Assembly: GCF_900167555.1 (NCBI RefSeq)
Contig: NZ_FUYF01000013.1
Location: forward strand, 1-64,000
Direction of reading: 5' to 3'
Source of the DNA: Gemmiger formicilis
GTDB lineage: Bacteria; Bacillota; Clostridia; Oscillospirales; Ruminococcaceae
Length of the DNA stretch: 64,000 nucleotides
Shown one piece after another: positions 42,840 to 50,002 of this stretch. The position numbers were made by a program, and so were the translations under genes. Position 1 is the stretch's first letter, and each line of letters begins with the position of its first letter. Below the pieces are notes generated by a model. The model searched no databases, had not been told where the DNA came from, and saw only the letters and a program-made list of their open reading frames with translations.

Positions 42840-42854
42840 ATAAGAAAACGGTAC

Positions 42855-42885
42855 AAGGCCGCTCCCGTGCGATGGGGGCGGCCTT
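42855..42885 (+). terminator. Hairpin after the fructose operon
   Basis: AAGGCCGCTCCC pairs with GGGGGCGGCCTT. The following bases (GCCGTCTGTTT) are a poor T-run, and the right side overlaps the -35 region of the phosphatase promoter. Confidence 0.55.
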
Positions 42886-42912
42886 GCCGTCTGTTTGGAA
42901 CCATGGTATAAT
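42884..42912 (+). promoter_or_regulatory. Promoter of the tyrosine phosphatase gene
   Basis: TTGCCG (42884-42889), a 17-base spacer and TATAAT (42907-42912). Confidence 0.75.
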
Positions 42913-42939
42913 GACAAAAAACACAAAAGGAGACGTTTC

Positions 42940-43743
42940 ATGCAGGTCGTGTTTTCCCCGGGTGCTGAGATAAAATTTGAGGGCGCAAATAACTTTCGTG
43001 AGCTGGGCGGCTACCGCGCGGCGGATGGGCGGCAGGTAAAATACGGTCTGCTCTACCGCGGCGGCAACCTTGATCTGCTGAAAAGCGAGGCCGACCACGC
43101 ACGGCTGGCGTCGCTGGGCCTGCGGGAAATATTGGACCTGCGCAGTGCAGGGGAGAGCGCTGCGCACCCCGATCCGGCGGTCCCGGGGGCGCACTACCAG
43201 CGTGTCTGCGGTATGCGCAACGCCGATGGCACCGAGATGGACTTTTCCGGTCAGGGCATCGAGCGCCTGCGGCAGGAAAAGGAAGCCTTTGAGCGCAGTG
43301 TGGGCCGCCCGGTGCACGATTTTGAGTGGTTCAGCGCTCTGTACCGGGAGATGCCGTTCCGCAATCCGGCCTACCACGCGCTGTTTGCCCTGTTGGAGGG
43401 CCGCCGCGTGCCGGTGCTGTTCCACTGCTCCTGCGGCAAGGACCGCACAGGTATCGGGGCCATGCTGATCCTGCTGGCGCTGGGCGTCTCCCGCGCGGAC
43501 GCGCTGGCCGATTACATGCTGACCAATGTCTACCGCCGCGAAATCATTGAGCGCTTCCTGGCGGATAAGCCCGCCGCCGAGCGCGATCTGCTGCTGCCCG
43601 TCGAGGGCGTCAGCGAGCCGATGGGCGCAGGAGCCATCGACGAAATTTTGCGGCGCTACCCGAGCTATGAGGCGTACTTTGCCGATGAATTCGGCCTTGA
43701 CGCCGCAAGGCTGAAGGCGCTGCGGGATTTTTATCTGGAATAA
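42940..43743 (+). CDS. Protein tyrosine phosphatase (LipA/Y_phosphatase3 type)
   Basis: A 267-residue dual-specificity-like phosphatase. The catalytic P-loop HCSCGKDRTG gives nucleophile C163 and R169. NFRELGGYRAADGRQVKYGLLYRGG near the N-terminus is typical of the LipA/Siw14-like group, which acts on phosphotyrosine, phosphoinositides or inositol phosphates. There is no signal peptide or membrane segment, so it is cytoplasmic. It has its own promoter, AAAGGAGACG ribosome site and ATG at 42940. The physiological substrate is unknown. Confidence 0.87.
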   Translation: MQVVFSPGAEIKFEGANNFRELGGYRAADGRQVKYGLLYRGGNLDLLKSEADHARLASLGLREILDLRSAGESAAHPDPAVPGAHYQRVCGMRNADGTEMDFSGQGIERLRQEKEAFERSVGRPVHDFEWFSALYREMPFRNPAYHALFALLEGRRVPVLFHCSCGKDRTGIGAMLILLALGVSRADALADYMLTNVYRREIIERFLADKPAAERDLLLPVEGVSEPMGAGAIDEILRRYPSYEAYFADEFGLDAARLKALRDFYLE

Positions 43744-43749
43744 CTGGAA

Positions 43750-43796
43750 TAAAAAACAACCGCTCCCTTGCCGGAAAATGGCAGGGGAGCGGTTGT
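43750..43796 (-). terminator. Terminator of pfkA (possibly shared with the phosphatase gene)
   Basis: ACAACCGCTCCC pairs with GGGAGCGGTTGT around 43756-43796. The minus-strand side continues into TTTTTT, which suits pfkA. The plus-strand side lacks a T-run. Confidence 0.85.
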
Positions 43797-43811
43797 GATT
43801 TGCAGGGAAAA

Positions 43812-44888
43812 TCAGCCCAGGCTGATGCCCATGGCGCGGGCGACGTTCAGCATGTCGCAGTCGCCGGGCACGCCGCGGGTCTTGCCGGCGATGTCGGCCA
43901 GCGGGTTGGCGGTCACATGGCGGTTGACCATGGCGACGGTCACGCCGTAGTGCTCGTCCGCCACGAGACCGGCAGCGTAGGAGCCGAACTGGGTGGCCAG
44001 CACGCGGTCATAGGCGCTGGGGCTGCCGCCGCGCTGCATGTGGCCGGGCACGCAGATGCGGGTCTCGGCGCCGGTCATCTCCTCGATCTGCTTCGCAATG
44101 CGGGCTGTGGCGGTGGTGTAACCGGCCTCGGCGCGCTTGGCGGTCCACTCCTTGCGCTTCATCTTGGCCTCCTCGGTGGAGAAGGCACCCTCGGCCACGG
44201 CCAAAATCGAGAAGTTCTTGCCTGCCTTGGCGCGGTTCTCGACAGCAGCGGCGACCTTCTTGATGTCGTAGGGCAGCTCCGGCAGCAGGATGATGTCCGC
44301 GCCGCCCGCAATGCCGGAGTACAGCGTCAGCCAGCCGGCTTTGTTGCCCATGATCTCAATGCACATGACGCGGCTGTGGCTGCCCGCGGTGGTGTGGATG
44401 CGGTCAATGACCTCGGTGGCGATGTCCACAGCAGTGTGGAAGCCGAACGTCACGTCGGTGCCGTAGATGTCGTTGTCGATGGTCTTGGGCAGACCGATGA
44501 TGTTCAGGCCTTCCTGGCTGAGCAGGTTCGCGGTCTTGTGGGTGCCGTTGCCGCCCAGGCAGAGCAGGCAGTCCAGTTTGGCGGCGCGGTAGTTTTTCTT
44601 CATCGCGGCAACCTTGTCCACCTTGTCCTCCTCGACCACGCGCATTTTTTTGAACGGGGTGCGTTTGGTGCCCAGAATGGTGCCGCCCACGGTCAGAATG
44701 CCGGAGAACTCGTCCGGAGACATCTCCCGGAAGTTGCCGTTGATCAGGCCGTCGTAGCCGTTCATGATGCCGACGATCTCGACCTTATCGCCCATGCGGT
44801 GGTACAACGCCTTGGCCACGCCGCGCAGGGTAGCGTTCAGGCCGGGGCAGTCGCCGCCGGAAGTCAGGATACCAACACGAATCGCCAT
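43812..44888 (-). CDS. pfkA: 6-Phosphofructokinase, group III-like active site
   Basis: A 358-residue PFK of glycolysis. The N-terminus GILTSGGDCPGLNATLRG and PKTIDNDI (about residues 134-141) are clear. The nucleotide-binding loop reads GGNGTHKTA (N114-G115) instead of GGDGS (ATP type) or GGDDT (PPi type), while K135 in PKTIDND is the residue found in PPi-using enzymes (ATP enzymes have Gly). This mix is seen in group III or mixed-substrate PFKs, so the phosphate donor cannot be called from sequence. GGGAGGTTTTT precedes the ATG. The product of FruK bypasses this enzyme. Confidence 0.92.
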   Translation of the reverse strand: MAIRVGILTSGGDCPGLNATLRGVAKALYHRMGDKVEIVGIMNGYDGLINGNFREMSPDEFSGILTVGGTILGTKRTPFKKMRVVEEDKVDKVAAMKKNYRAAKLDCLLCLGGNGTHKTANLLSQEGLNIIGLPKTIDNDIYGTDVTFGFHTAVDIATEVIDRIHTTAGSHSRVMCIEIMGNKAGWLTLYSGIAGGADIILLPELPYDIKKVAAAVENRAKAGKNFSILAVAEGAFSTEEAKMKRKEWTAKRAEAGYTTATARIAKQIEEMTGAETRICVPGHMQRGGSPSAYDRVLATQFGSYAAGLVADEHYGVTVAMVNRHVTANPLADIAGKTRGVPGDCDMLNVARAMGISLG

Positions 44889-44928
44889 TGTAAAAACCTC
44901 CCGTTGCTTATATATTCTACTATATATA

Positions 44929-44957
44929 AATGTACGCTAACCGCAAAAGGATGTCAA
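44929..44957 (-). promoter_or_regulatory. Promoter of pfkA
   Basis: On the minus strand: TTGACA (44957-44952), a 17-base spacer and TACATT (44934-44929). Confidence 0.7.
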
Positions 44958-45030
44958 GTATAGTTTTTGCACGATGCTGCGAGCAGAACAAACTTTTTTG
45001 AAAAAATCTCAAAAAAATTCAAAAAAAGGC

Positions 45031-45059
45031 TTGCAATTTGGAAACACCTTTGCTATAAT
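45031..45059 (+). promoter_or_regulatory. Promoter of tRNA-Tyr
   Basis: TTGCAA (45031-45036), a 17-base spacer and TATAAT (45054-45059). Confidence 0.85.
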
Positions 45060-45102
45060 AACATACGTCGCCGGGTGACACGGCAGACACAAAACAAAAT
45101 AT

Positions 45103-45187
45103 GGGAGCTTTCCCGAGTGGCCAATGGGGACAGACTGTAAATCTGCTGCTTAATGCTTCGGTGGTTCGAATCCACCAGCTCCCACCA
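45103..45187 (+). tRNA. tRNA-Tyr (anticodon GTA)
   Basis: 85 bases including encoded CCA, with the long variable arm expected of a class II tRNA (CTGCTTAATGCTTCGG). Acceptor GGGAGCT/AGCTCCC. The anticodon loop CTGTAAA gives GTA. T-arm GGTTCGAATCC. Confidence 0.96.
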
Positions 45188-45190
45188 AAA

Positions 45191-45224
45191 AGGACCCGCA
45201 ACTTAGGTTGCGGGTTCTTTTTTG
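45191..45224 (+). terminator. Terminator of tRNA-Tyr
   Basis: ACCCGCAAC-TTAG-GTTGCGGGT followed by TCTTTTTTG. Confidence 0.88.
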
Positions 45225-45336
45225 TGCTGGAGCTGGTAGGATTCGAACAGGTCGGCCGTCCGCAGACGGCAAAAAACAGTCCTGCGGACTGTTTTTTAGA
45301 CCGCGGCTTGCGAATCCACCAGCTCCCACCAAAAAG
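45224..45336. repeat. Inverted and direct remnants of the tRNA-Tyr 3' end
   Basis: Bases 45311-45336 repeat the tRNA-Tyr 3' end and first downstream bases (45167-45192) exactly over 26 bases. A degenerate inverted copy (GGAGCTGGTAGGATTCGAAC) lies at about 45227-45250. Between them is an ACAGTCC-TGC-GGACTGT hairpin with TTTTTT. After the direct copy comes another terminator (AGCTGTGGCAA/TTGCCGCAGCT, 45335-45361). The layout suggests a small insertion at the tRNA 3' end that duplicated the target. Confidence 0.7.
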
Positions 45337-45371
45337 CTGTGGCAAAGATGTTGCCGCAGCTTCTTTTCTTT
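45335..45371 (+). terminator. Second terminator downstream of tRNA-Tyr
   Basis: AGCTGTGGCAA-AGATG-TTGCCGCAGCT followed by TCTTTTCTT. It is probably the original terminator of tRNA-Tyr before the 144-base duplication or insertion. Confidence 0.7.
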
Positions 45372-45432
45372 GCTGTATCGCACAAAACCGGCAAAGGCGA
45401 TGACCGATTTTCAAAGTGCGTTTTATAGAGAT

Positions 45433-45466
45433 GTCCAACTGCTTCCGGGCGGTTGGACTTTTTTTG
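45433..45466 (+). terminator. Free-standing terminator hairpin
   Basis: GTCCAAC (45433-45439) pairs with GTTGGAC (45452-45458), followed by TTTTTTT. No gene precedes it on this strand after tRNA-Tyr. Nothing else recognisable lies in 45372-45652. Confidence 0.65.
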
Positions 45467-45652
45467 TTGCCAACCTTTATAATTCTAAGTGCCGATACGG
45501 CGAGCGAGGTGCCGCAGCCGCCGGAGCGGTGCTTGAGCCGTAAGGTGGGAATTGTGCGGTATTGCCTTAAATTTCCCCGCAGCCGGAGACCGTGGAGTGG
45601 TTCATGCCCATCCTGTAAAATCAGAAACCGGGCACAGAATTACAGCGGGCAC

Positions 45653-45681
45653 TTGCAATCCGGGCGGAAAACAGGTATAAT
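45653..45681 (+). promoter_or_regulatory. Promoter of tRNA-Arg
   Basis: TTGCAA (45653-45658), a 17-base spacer and TATAAT (45676-45681). Confidence 0.85.
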
Positions 45682-45695
45682 AGCAACTGTTACCT

Positions 45696-45772
45696 GTCTC
45701 AGTAGCTCAGCTGGATAGAGCACACGCCTCCTAAGCGTGGGGCCGGAGGTTCAAATCCTCTCTGGGACGCCA
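45696..45772 (+). tRNA. tRNA-Arg (anticodon CCT), integration target
   Basis: 77 bases including CCA. Acceptor GTCTCAG/CTGGGAC, anticodon arm CACGC-CTCCTAA-GCGTG (anticodon CCT), T-arm GGTTCAAATCC. The 3' half from the anticodon loop onward (45728-45772) is repeated at 50003-50047, so the island at 45.8-50.0 kb entered here and left the tRNA intact. Confidence 0.96.
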
Positions 45773-45875
45773 GGAAGCACCGCTGCAAGCCTTTTTTCGG
45801 GGCTTGCAGCGTTTTTTTATTCCTCCTTTTCCCGGTAATTTCGCTTCTGTTACCGAGAGATTTTTATACGCCGCA
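45728..45875 (+). repeat. Left attachment repeat (attL) with tRNA-Arg 3' half
   Basis: The first 46 bases (45728-45773) are identical to 50003-50048. Homology then continues with a handful of substitutions through the terminator to 45875. A core beginning in the anticodon loop is typical of tyrosine-recombinase targets. Confidence 0.85.
45781..45818 (+). terminator. Terminator of tRNA-Arg
   Basis: CGCTGCAAGCC and GGCTTGCAGCG form a stem followed by TTTTTTT. An almost identical copy lies at 50056-50091 in the right repeat. Confidence 0.9.
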
Positions 45876-45884
45876 TGATGTATA

Positions 45885-45946
45885 TTTGCTAATTGGACTC
45901 GAACGCTTTTCAGAAATTTGCTAAGAAAATTCTGCGTTTTGCTAAT
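45885..45946 (+). repeat. Three TTTGCTAA motifs at the left island end
   Basis: TTTGCTAAT (45885-45893), TTTGCTAAG (45917-45925) and TTTGCTAAT (45938-45946), all in the same orientation. Two matching motifs lie at the right end (49847-49866). Such short repeats near both ends resemble arm-type recombinase binding sites. The function is inferred. Confidence 0.55.
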
Positions 45947-45959
45947 TCGATTTTTCGGA

Positions 45960-46199
45960 TCACTTTGCCGGGGCTTGCGCCGCTATCAGGGCTGCGAGCG
46001 CACTTGCCAGCTCCGGCGACTTATGAAGCTGCTCCACAAGGCTTTCAAGGTCCAGGGTCGCAGGCTCCGATTTTGCCGATTCTTCCGGCGGACGGACATT
46101 GCGGAGATCAGGCTTGGCATAGAAGGCTGTCTCAAATTTCTGACCCAACTTGTCTCTTTCATCAAAATTACCCCGTAACTTGATGTTTCTTTGATACAT
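45960..46199 (-). CDS. Possible C-terminal fragment, 79 residues, unknown
   Basis: An open frame overlapping the 3' end of the ABC permease gene by 32 bases. Its middle and end (LGQKFETAFYAKPDLRNV...LESLVEQLHKSPELASALAALIAAQAPAK) look protein-like and are more G+C-rich than the ABC genes beside it. No ribosome site is evident, and the first residues lie within another gene. It may be the surviving C-terminal end of a larger gene of the element. I do not recognise the family. Confidence 0.35.
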   Translation of the reverse strand: MYQRNIKLRGNFDERDKLGQKFETAFYAKPDLRNVRPPEESAKSEPATLDLESLVEQLHKSPELASALAALIAAQAPAK

Positions 46200-47274
46200 T
46201 TTTTGTTAGTCTATAAAATACGAATATCAATCCAACATTAAGGATGATCATAAAGACCGGCTGGCTCATACCGAAATATGTTTTCATATCAGAAAATATA
46301 CCGTTTGTATGAAGCATAAAAATCGGGCAAATTTCCTGCATTTTTTGTAAAACAGGAAGGCTATCATTAAAATCAAACACAACTGGCAAGAAGCAGATGA
46401 CGCAAGAAGTAATAAGCGCTGTAACAGGAGAACTCATTTGAGCACTTAAAAACAATGTAATAGTTGTCAAGGCTACAATCCCAAAAATATTCAATATTAC
46501 AGAGATAAAGAACATTTGCAAAAAGGTCAAATTATATATTGAAGAAGCATAATGTAATGAAGATTGAATGCTTACATTCCACCCCTGTAACCCATAGGTA
46601 CAGCCATACAGAACTAAATTTAGCAGTAAATACAAGAGGTATGTGCCAATTACAACTTCCAAGGCCGCTATAATTTTTGAAGTTGTGAGTTTGGTTCGGC
46701 CATACCGAGCCGAATAAATAATGCTATCTGTATGAAGTGCATACTCTTCTGAGAAAACAGGAGATAGAGTGATTACAACAATTAAACATATCATTATGGA
46801 CAAGATGCTCCCCATTCCAGATAATAGCTTATCCCAGCCATCACAATATCCTAAAGTCACAGTTGGACTATTTGGATATGCTGTTTCGAGTGACTTAAAA
46901 CTACCATCAGAATTTGTCAAATATTCCAGAATCGCCGCTTGGTCACGATAAACATGAACAGCAGAAAAAGCAGAATTTTCATCTTGTCCAACAGTTGCTT
47001 GTTTTGCTTGGTCGATTTTTTCTTGCATAGTAAGTAATGTATTTTGAGAGAGTTTTCCTTCAAATATTTCTGCTACTTCCTTCCGTTGTTCAATGGCTGT
47101 AAAACCGCTTGCTAATGCCATTTTTTCAAGGTCATAATCATAGAAAACATTTTGATAATTAAATTGAAAAAAGAAAAAATAGGCAACGATAAGAACCACA
47201 CCAGCTAAAAACAACATTCGTGTTTGCTTTCTCGAACATATTTTATTTCGTTCTGCTTTTATCATTTCATTCAT
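46168..47274 (-). CDS. ABC-2-type permease in the island
   Basis: A 368-residue membrane protein. One helix lies near the N-terminus (MLFLAGVVLIVAYFFFF, after a basic stretch), then a large extracytoplasmic region (about residues 40-135), then five more helices. This is the ABC-2 export permease plan. The ATG at 47274 overlaps the end of the ATPase gene, so the two are coupled. With the ATPase it likely exports, or protects against, a peptide, antibiotic or lipid, as BcrAB/LanFEG-type systems do. The substrate is not known. It is A+T-rich. Confidence 0.75.
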   Translation of the reverse strand: MNEMIKAERNKICSRKQTRMLFLAGVVLIVAYFFFFQFNYQNVFYDYDLEKMALASGFTAIEQRKEVAEIFEGKLSQNTLLTMQEKIDQAKQATVGQDENSAFSAVHVYRDQAAILEYLTNSDGSFKSLETAYPNSPTVTLGYCDGWDKLLSGMGSILSIMICLIVVITLSPVFSEEYALHTDSIIYSARYGRTKLTTSKIIAALEVVIGTYLLYLLLNLVLYGCTYGLQGWNVSIQSSLHYASSIYNLTFLQMFFISVILNIFGIVALTTITLFLSAQMSSPVTALITSCVICFLPVVFDFNDSLPVLQKMQEICPIFMLHTNGIFSDMKTYFGMSQPVFMIILNVGLIFVFYRLTKNVSKKHQVTG

Positions 47275-48142
47275 GCTCGGATACCTCCGTAAAATAGTAT
47301 AAATACAAATCTTCCAATGTTGGATCAACATTCCAAGCGGTTCTGCATGGTGCTTCTTGAGAAATAATCCTCAGCCGTTCTGCACCATTATTATGTTTCA
47401 GATTTGCTGTTACATAGTTCAATTCTAATTCTTCGGCCTCTTTTCGAGATACATCACATTCCCAAACACATTTTTCAATCGGCTTCAAAATTTCTTCTGG
47501 AGAACCATGTTGAATTAACTCGCCATTATTCATAATCAGAATCTCATTTGCGATATATTCAACATCAGAAACAATGTGAGTGGACAAAATTACAATTCTA
47601 TTTTCTGCCAAAGAACTAATCAGATTCCTAAACCGCACCCGCTCTTTCGGGTCAAGTCCAGCTGTAGGTTCATCCAAAATCAAAATACGGGGATCGTTTA
47701 GTAATGCTTGAGCAATTCCCAAGCGTTGTTTCATACCGCCGGAAAAAGTTTTGATTTTTTCGTTTTTCTGTGTGAGCAGATCAACAACCTGCAACAGCTC
47801 CATTGTGCGATTATGGGCTTTTTTAGGCGGCAGCCCCTTTATTGCAGAGATATACATCAAAAATTTATACGCTGTAAAGTTAGGATAATAGCCAAAATTT
47901 TGTGGCAGGTAGCCTAAGATATTACGATATTTCTCGCCCAAATCATGAATGTTTTTCCCGTTAAAAAAAATGGCTCCTTTCGTTTCAGTTTGGACATCGC
48001 AAATAATTCGCATCAAAGTTGTCTTGCCCGCACCATTTGCCCCGAGTAGACCATAAACACCATTTGTTAATTTTGCGCTGAAATGATTTACAGCTTTTTT
48101 TCTTCCATATTCTTTTGAAAGATCATTTATTGTAAGTTCCAT
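47267..48142 (-). CDS. ABC transporter ATPase (BcrA-like) in the island
   Basis: A 291-residue ATPase. It shows Walker A GANGAGKTT (about residue 36), a Q-loop (YLPQNFG), signature FSGGMKQRLGIA, Walker B ILILDEPTAGLD and the switch His (LSTHIVSD). The C-terminal extension (about residues 215-291) is typical of single-domain ABC-2 ATPases. The start at 48142 overlaps the preceding membrane-protein gene by 16 bases, and the downstream permease overlaps its end. All four genes of the run are therefore translationally coupled. Confidence 0.9.
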   Translation of the reverse strand: MELTINDLSKEYGRKKAVNHFSAKLTNGVYGLLGANGAGKTTLMRIICDVQTETKGAIFFNGKNIHDLGEKYRNILGYLPQNFGYYPNFTAYKFLMYISAIKGLPPKKAHNRTMELLQVVDLLTQKNEKIKTFSGGMKQRLGIAQALLNDPRILILDEPTAGLDPKERVRFRNLISSLAENRIVILSTHIVSDVEYIANEILIMNNGELIQHGSPEEILKPIEKCVWECDVSRKEAEELELNYVTANLKHNNGAERLRIISQEAPCRTAWNVDPTLEDLYLYYFTEVSEHE

Positions 48143-48900
48143 ATCAATTCTCCAATCATTTTTTCTTTTTTCAAGTACAGTTGAAGTGTTTTCCCTAATA
48201 GGATAATAGATAACACATAAAATCCAATCCATCCCCAGAACATAGACGCTTCAAATATAAATCGCTGATGGAGTACAAGAGAAAATGTTCCAGAAAGAAA
48301 AATCATACAAGCGATTAAATGATACAAGCTATCGTTTGTCCTGCTTTTCGCACATATAAAAAGATAACAAGTGCAAGAAATATTAAACGGAATCAAACCA
48401 TACAACACCATTTCAATCATTGATTTCTGGTAAATATATGCCATTGAAATTAAAATGACTGTTATTAGGAAAAGGTTGATTACTCCAATAATCAGCATAC
48501 GACCTGCTACAATTTTTACCAGCGTTGTTCTACTAGACTGTTCAATTTCCCACATACCATAGATGTTGCTTTTAGATATTTCTATTGCACCTAATAACGC
48601 AAGGAATGGAACCATAACTGCAAGGATTGTCAATGGATAATAAAATGGAACCCTCCATTGGCCCAGGATACATGCTAATAATACTGCACATATAGTGAGT
48701 ATTATTTGAACAATCCAGAAAGAAAGCGGCAGAAATTGAAGTTGGTTCAATATAATATCTCGCATTGAATTTTTATTGAATTCAGAACTATTCATGTAAC
48801 TTTTTCCAGCTACGATTACTGCTTTAATTTTAGGTTCAGATGGAGCAGGCGTTTCACAACTCTGCAACCATTCTAATACACCATTTTGTTTTTGGGTCAT
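48127..48900 (-). CDS. Membrane protein linked to the ECF sigma factor and ABC transporter
   Basis: A 257-residue protein with a 60-residue N-terminal cytoplasmic segment and six predicted membrane helices. Its start overlaps the sigma-factor stop (ATGA), so the two are coupled. In position it could be a membrane anti-sigma factor. In topology it resembles a second ABC-2 permease half. I cannot separate these; no anti-sigma zinc motif (HxxxCxxC) is seen. Codon use is as A+T-rich as the rest of the island. Confidence 0.6.
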   Translation of the reverse strand: MTQKQNGVLEWLQSCETPAPSEPKIKAVIVAGKSYMNSSEFNKNSMRDIILNQLQFLPLSFWIVQIILTICAVLLACILGQWRVPFYYPLTILAVMVPFLALLGAIEISKSNIYGMWEIEQSSRTTLVKIVAGRMLIIGVINLFLITVILISMAYIYQKSMIEMVLYGLIPFNISCTCYLFICAKSRTNDSLYHLIACMIFLSGTFSLVLHQRFIFEASMFWGWIGFYVLSIILLGKTLQLYLKKEKMIGELIWNLQ

Positions 48901-49445
48901 ACATTATCGCCTCCTCTAAAATCAGCCAAATATCGTTCCAGTTTTTTAATCCCCTGTTGGAGCCTAGATTTTACAGTAGAAACACTAGCTTTTGTAATGG
49001 TTGCAATCTCTCGGATTTTCAAATCATAATAAAATCGTAAAATGATGACCTCTTTTTGATAGTCCGGTAATGTGTTGATTGCATATTGAATTTGCGCTTT
49101 AAGTTCGTTAAGCTCAATTTTTTCAAAGGCATTATCAGTATCTTCTATATCTTCAAGAGTTTCTAAATCCATATACAGGGGTTTTGCTTTCTTAGTATAA
49201 TTGTTACAGGTATTAACAGCAATCGTTAGCAGGTAGTTTTGAAATTTCCCGATCTTTCGTACTGATTGAATATTCTCCAACAATTTCAAGAAAACATCTT
49301 GTGTAATATCTGCGGCGGTATCTGGATCGCCGTTCAATCGCCGACAACAAAATAGATAAATTGACTGATAATATTTTCGGACAATTATCTCAAATGCATC
49401 TGTGTCACCCGACTGGATTTTTTTAATTAGTATGAAATCTTCGAT
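48897..49445 (-). CDS. ECF-type RNA polymerase sigma factor, start codon apparently ATC
   Basis: Sigma region 2 (IQSGDTDAFEIIVRKYYQSIYLFC...DITQDVFLKLLENI) and region 4 (INTLPDYQKEVIILRFYYDLKIREIATITKASVSTVKSRLQQGIKKLERYL) are complete. The reading frame extends upstream of the first usable start (TTG at 49337) with clear region 2 sequence, up to ATC GAA GAT TTC at 49445. A GGAAGGCGG ribosome site lies upstream of that ATC. This looks like an ancestral ATG changed to ATC. Starting at the TTG would remove about 36 residues of region 2. The factor likely drives its own island operon. Confidence 0.75.
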   Translation of the reverse strand: MEDFILIKKIQSGDTDAFEIIVRKYYQSIYLFCCRRLNGDPDTAADITQDVFLKLLENIQSVRKIGKFQNYLLTIAVNTCNNYTKKAKPLYMDLETLEDIEDTDNAFEKIELNELKAQIQYAINTLPDYQKEVIILRFYYDLKIREIATITKASVSTVKSRLQQGIKKLERYLADFRGGDNV

Positions 49446-49653
49446 ACCGTGTCACCGCCTTCCATGTGTAAAACGCCTTACACTTAATATACAACTGAGT
49501 AACCCAAAAGGATTTAACTTTAGAAATTTTTCTTTTACTTTTTTCATTTCCCTTCTATTGTAATTCCTGCTCTTGAAAAATATAAGATGTAATATATGAA
49601 TTATAAACTTCAATCAACCTGCATATAGCAACATTCCACGGGCAAAGTATGAA

Positions 49654-49764
49654 TTATACAATGTAATAGGGTGATGCTATATGGCAAATGTTTAGCATGG
49701 CCGCAATTTGTTCCACGGTATATGTGCGCGGTTCCGGCAACGACTTTTTCTCTTTCTTGTCCAT
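49654..49764 (-). pseudogene. Truncated excisionase-like DNA-binding protein (N-terminal 36 residues)
   Basis: GGAGGTTACT lies at ideal spacing before an ATG that reads MDKKEKKSLPEPRTYTVEQI, then AAMLNICHIAS, and stops. TYTVEQIAAMLNI is the start of the helix-turn-helix found in small excisionase-like proteins of integrative elements (usually continued as ...S..TAY.L). The reading ends before the second helix, so the gene is broken. It would explain the absence of self-mobility. Confidence 0.5.
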
Positions 49765-49846
49765 AGTAACCTCCATATATTTGCCTTGTCATTTTGACTA
49801 AGGGAGTGGAGAATGGCAGTAGCAATCGGCTTTGGCTGGGTGTCCT

Positions 49847-49866
49847 CTTGCTAAGAATTTGCTAAT
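49847..49866 (+). repeat. Two TTGCTAA motifs at the right island end
   Basis: CTTGCTAAG (49847-49855) and TTTGCTAAT (49858-49866), in the same orientation as the three at the left end. Confidence 0.5.
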
Positions 49867-50002
49867 AGGACCACCCAACAGACACATAAAACTGCGTCAG
49901 AATAGGTGTTTTGCACCATAAAGTTCGTTTACTACAAGTCATTCTGCGTAAGGGATGATATTGGAAGTTACATCCGAACCGTGTATCACATGGTAAGCCA
50001 TA

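Larger units (their letters stand above)
49446..50002. other. Right end of the island without intact genes
   Basis: A+T-rich. It contains only a truncated DNA-binding protein fragment (49654-49764), two TTTGCTAA-type motifs and the approach to the right attachment repeat. TGTAAGGCG-TTTTAC near 49465-49480 forms a small inverted repeat upstream of the sigma gene and could be part of its promoter region. Confidence 0.5.

Noticed and set aside
45311-45336. A second tRNA-Tyr gene
   Set aside because: Only the last 20-odd bases of the tRNA are repeated; no anticodon arm precedes them.
45960-46199. Calling the 79-residue frame an integrase C-terminus
   Set aside because: No RxxY-type catalytic motif is visible and I cannot match it to the tyrosine recombinase fold, so it is left as an unknown fragment.
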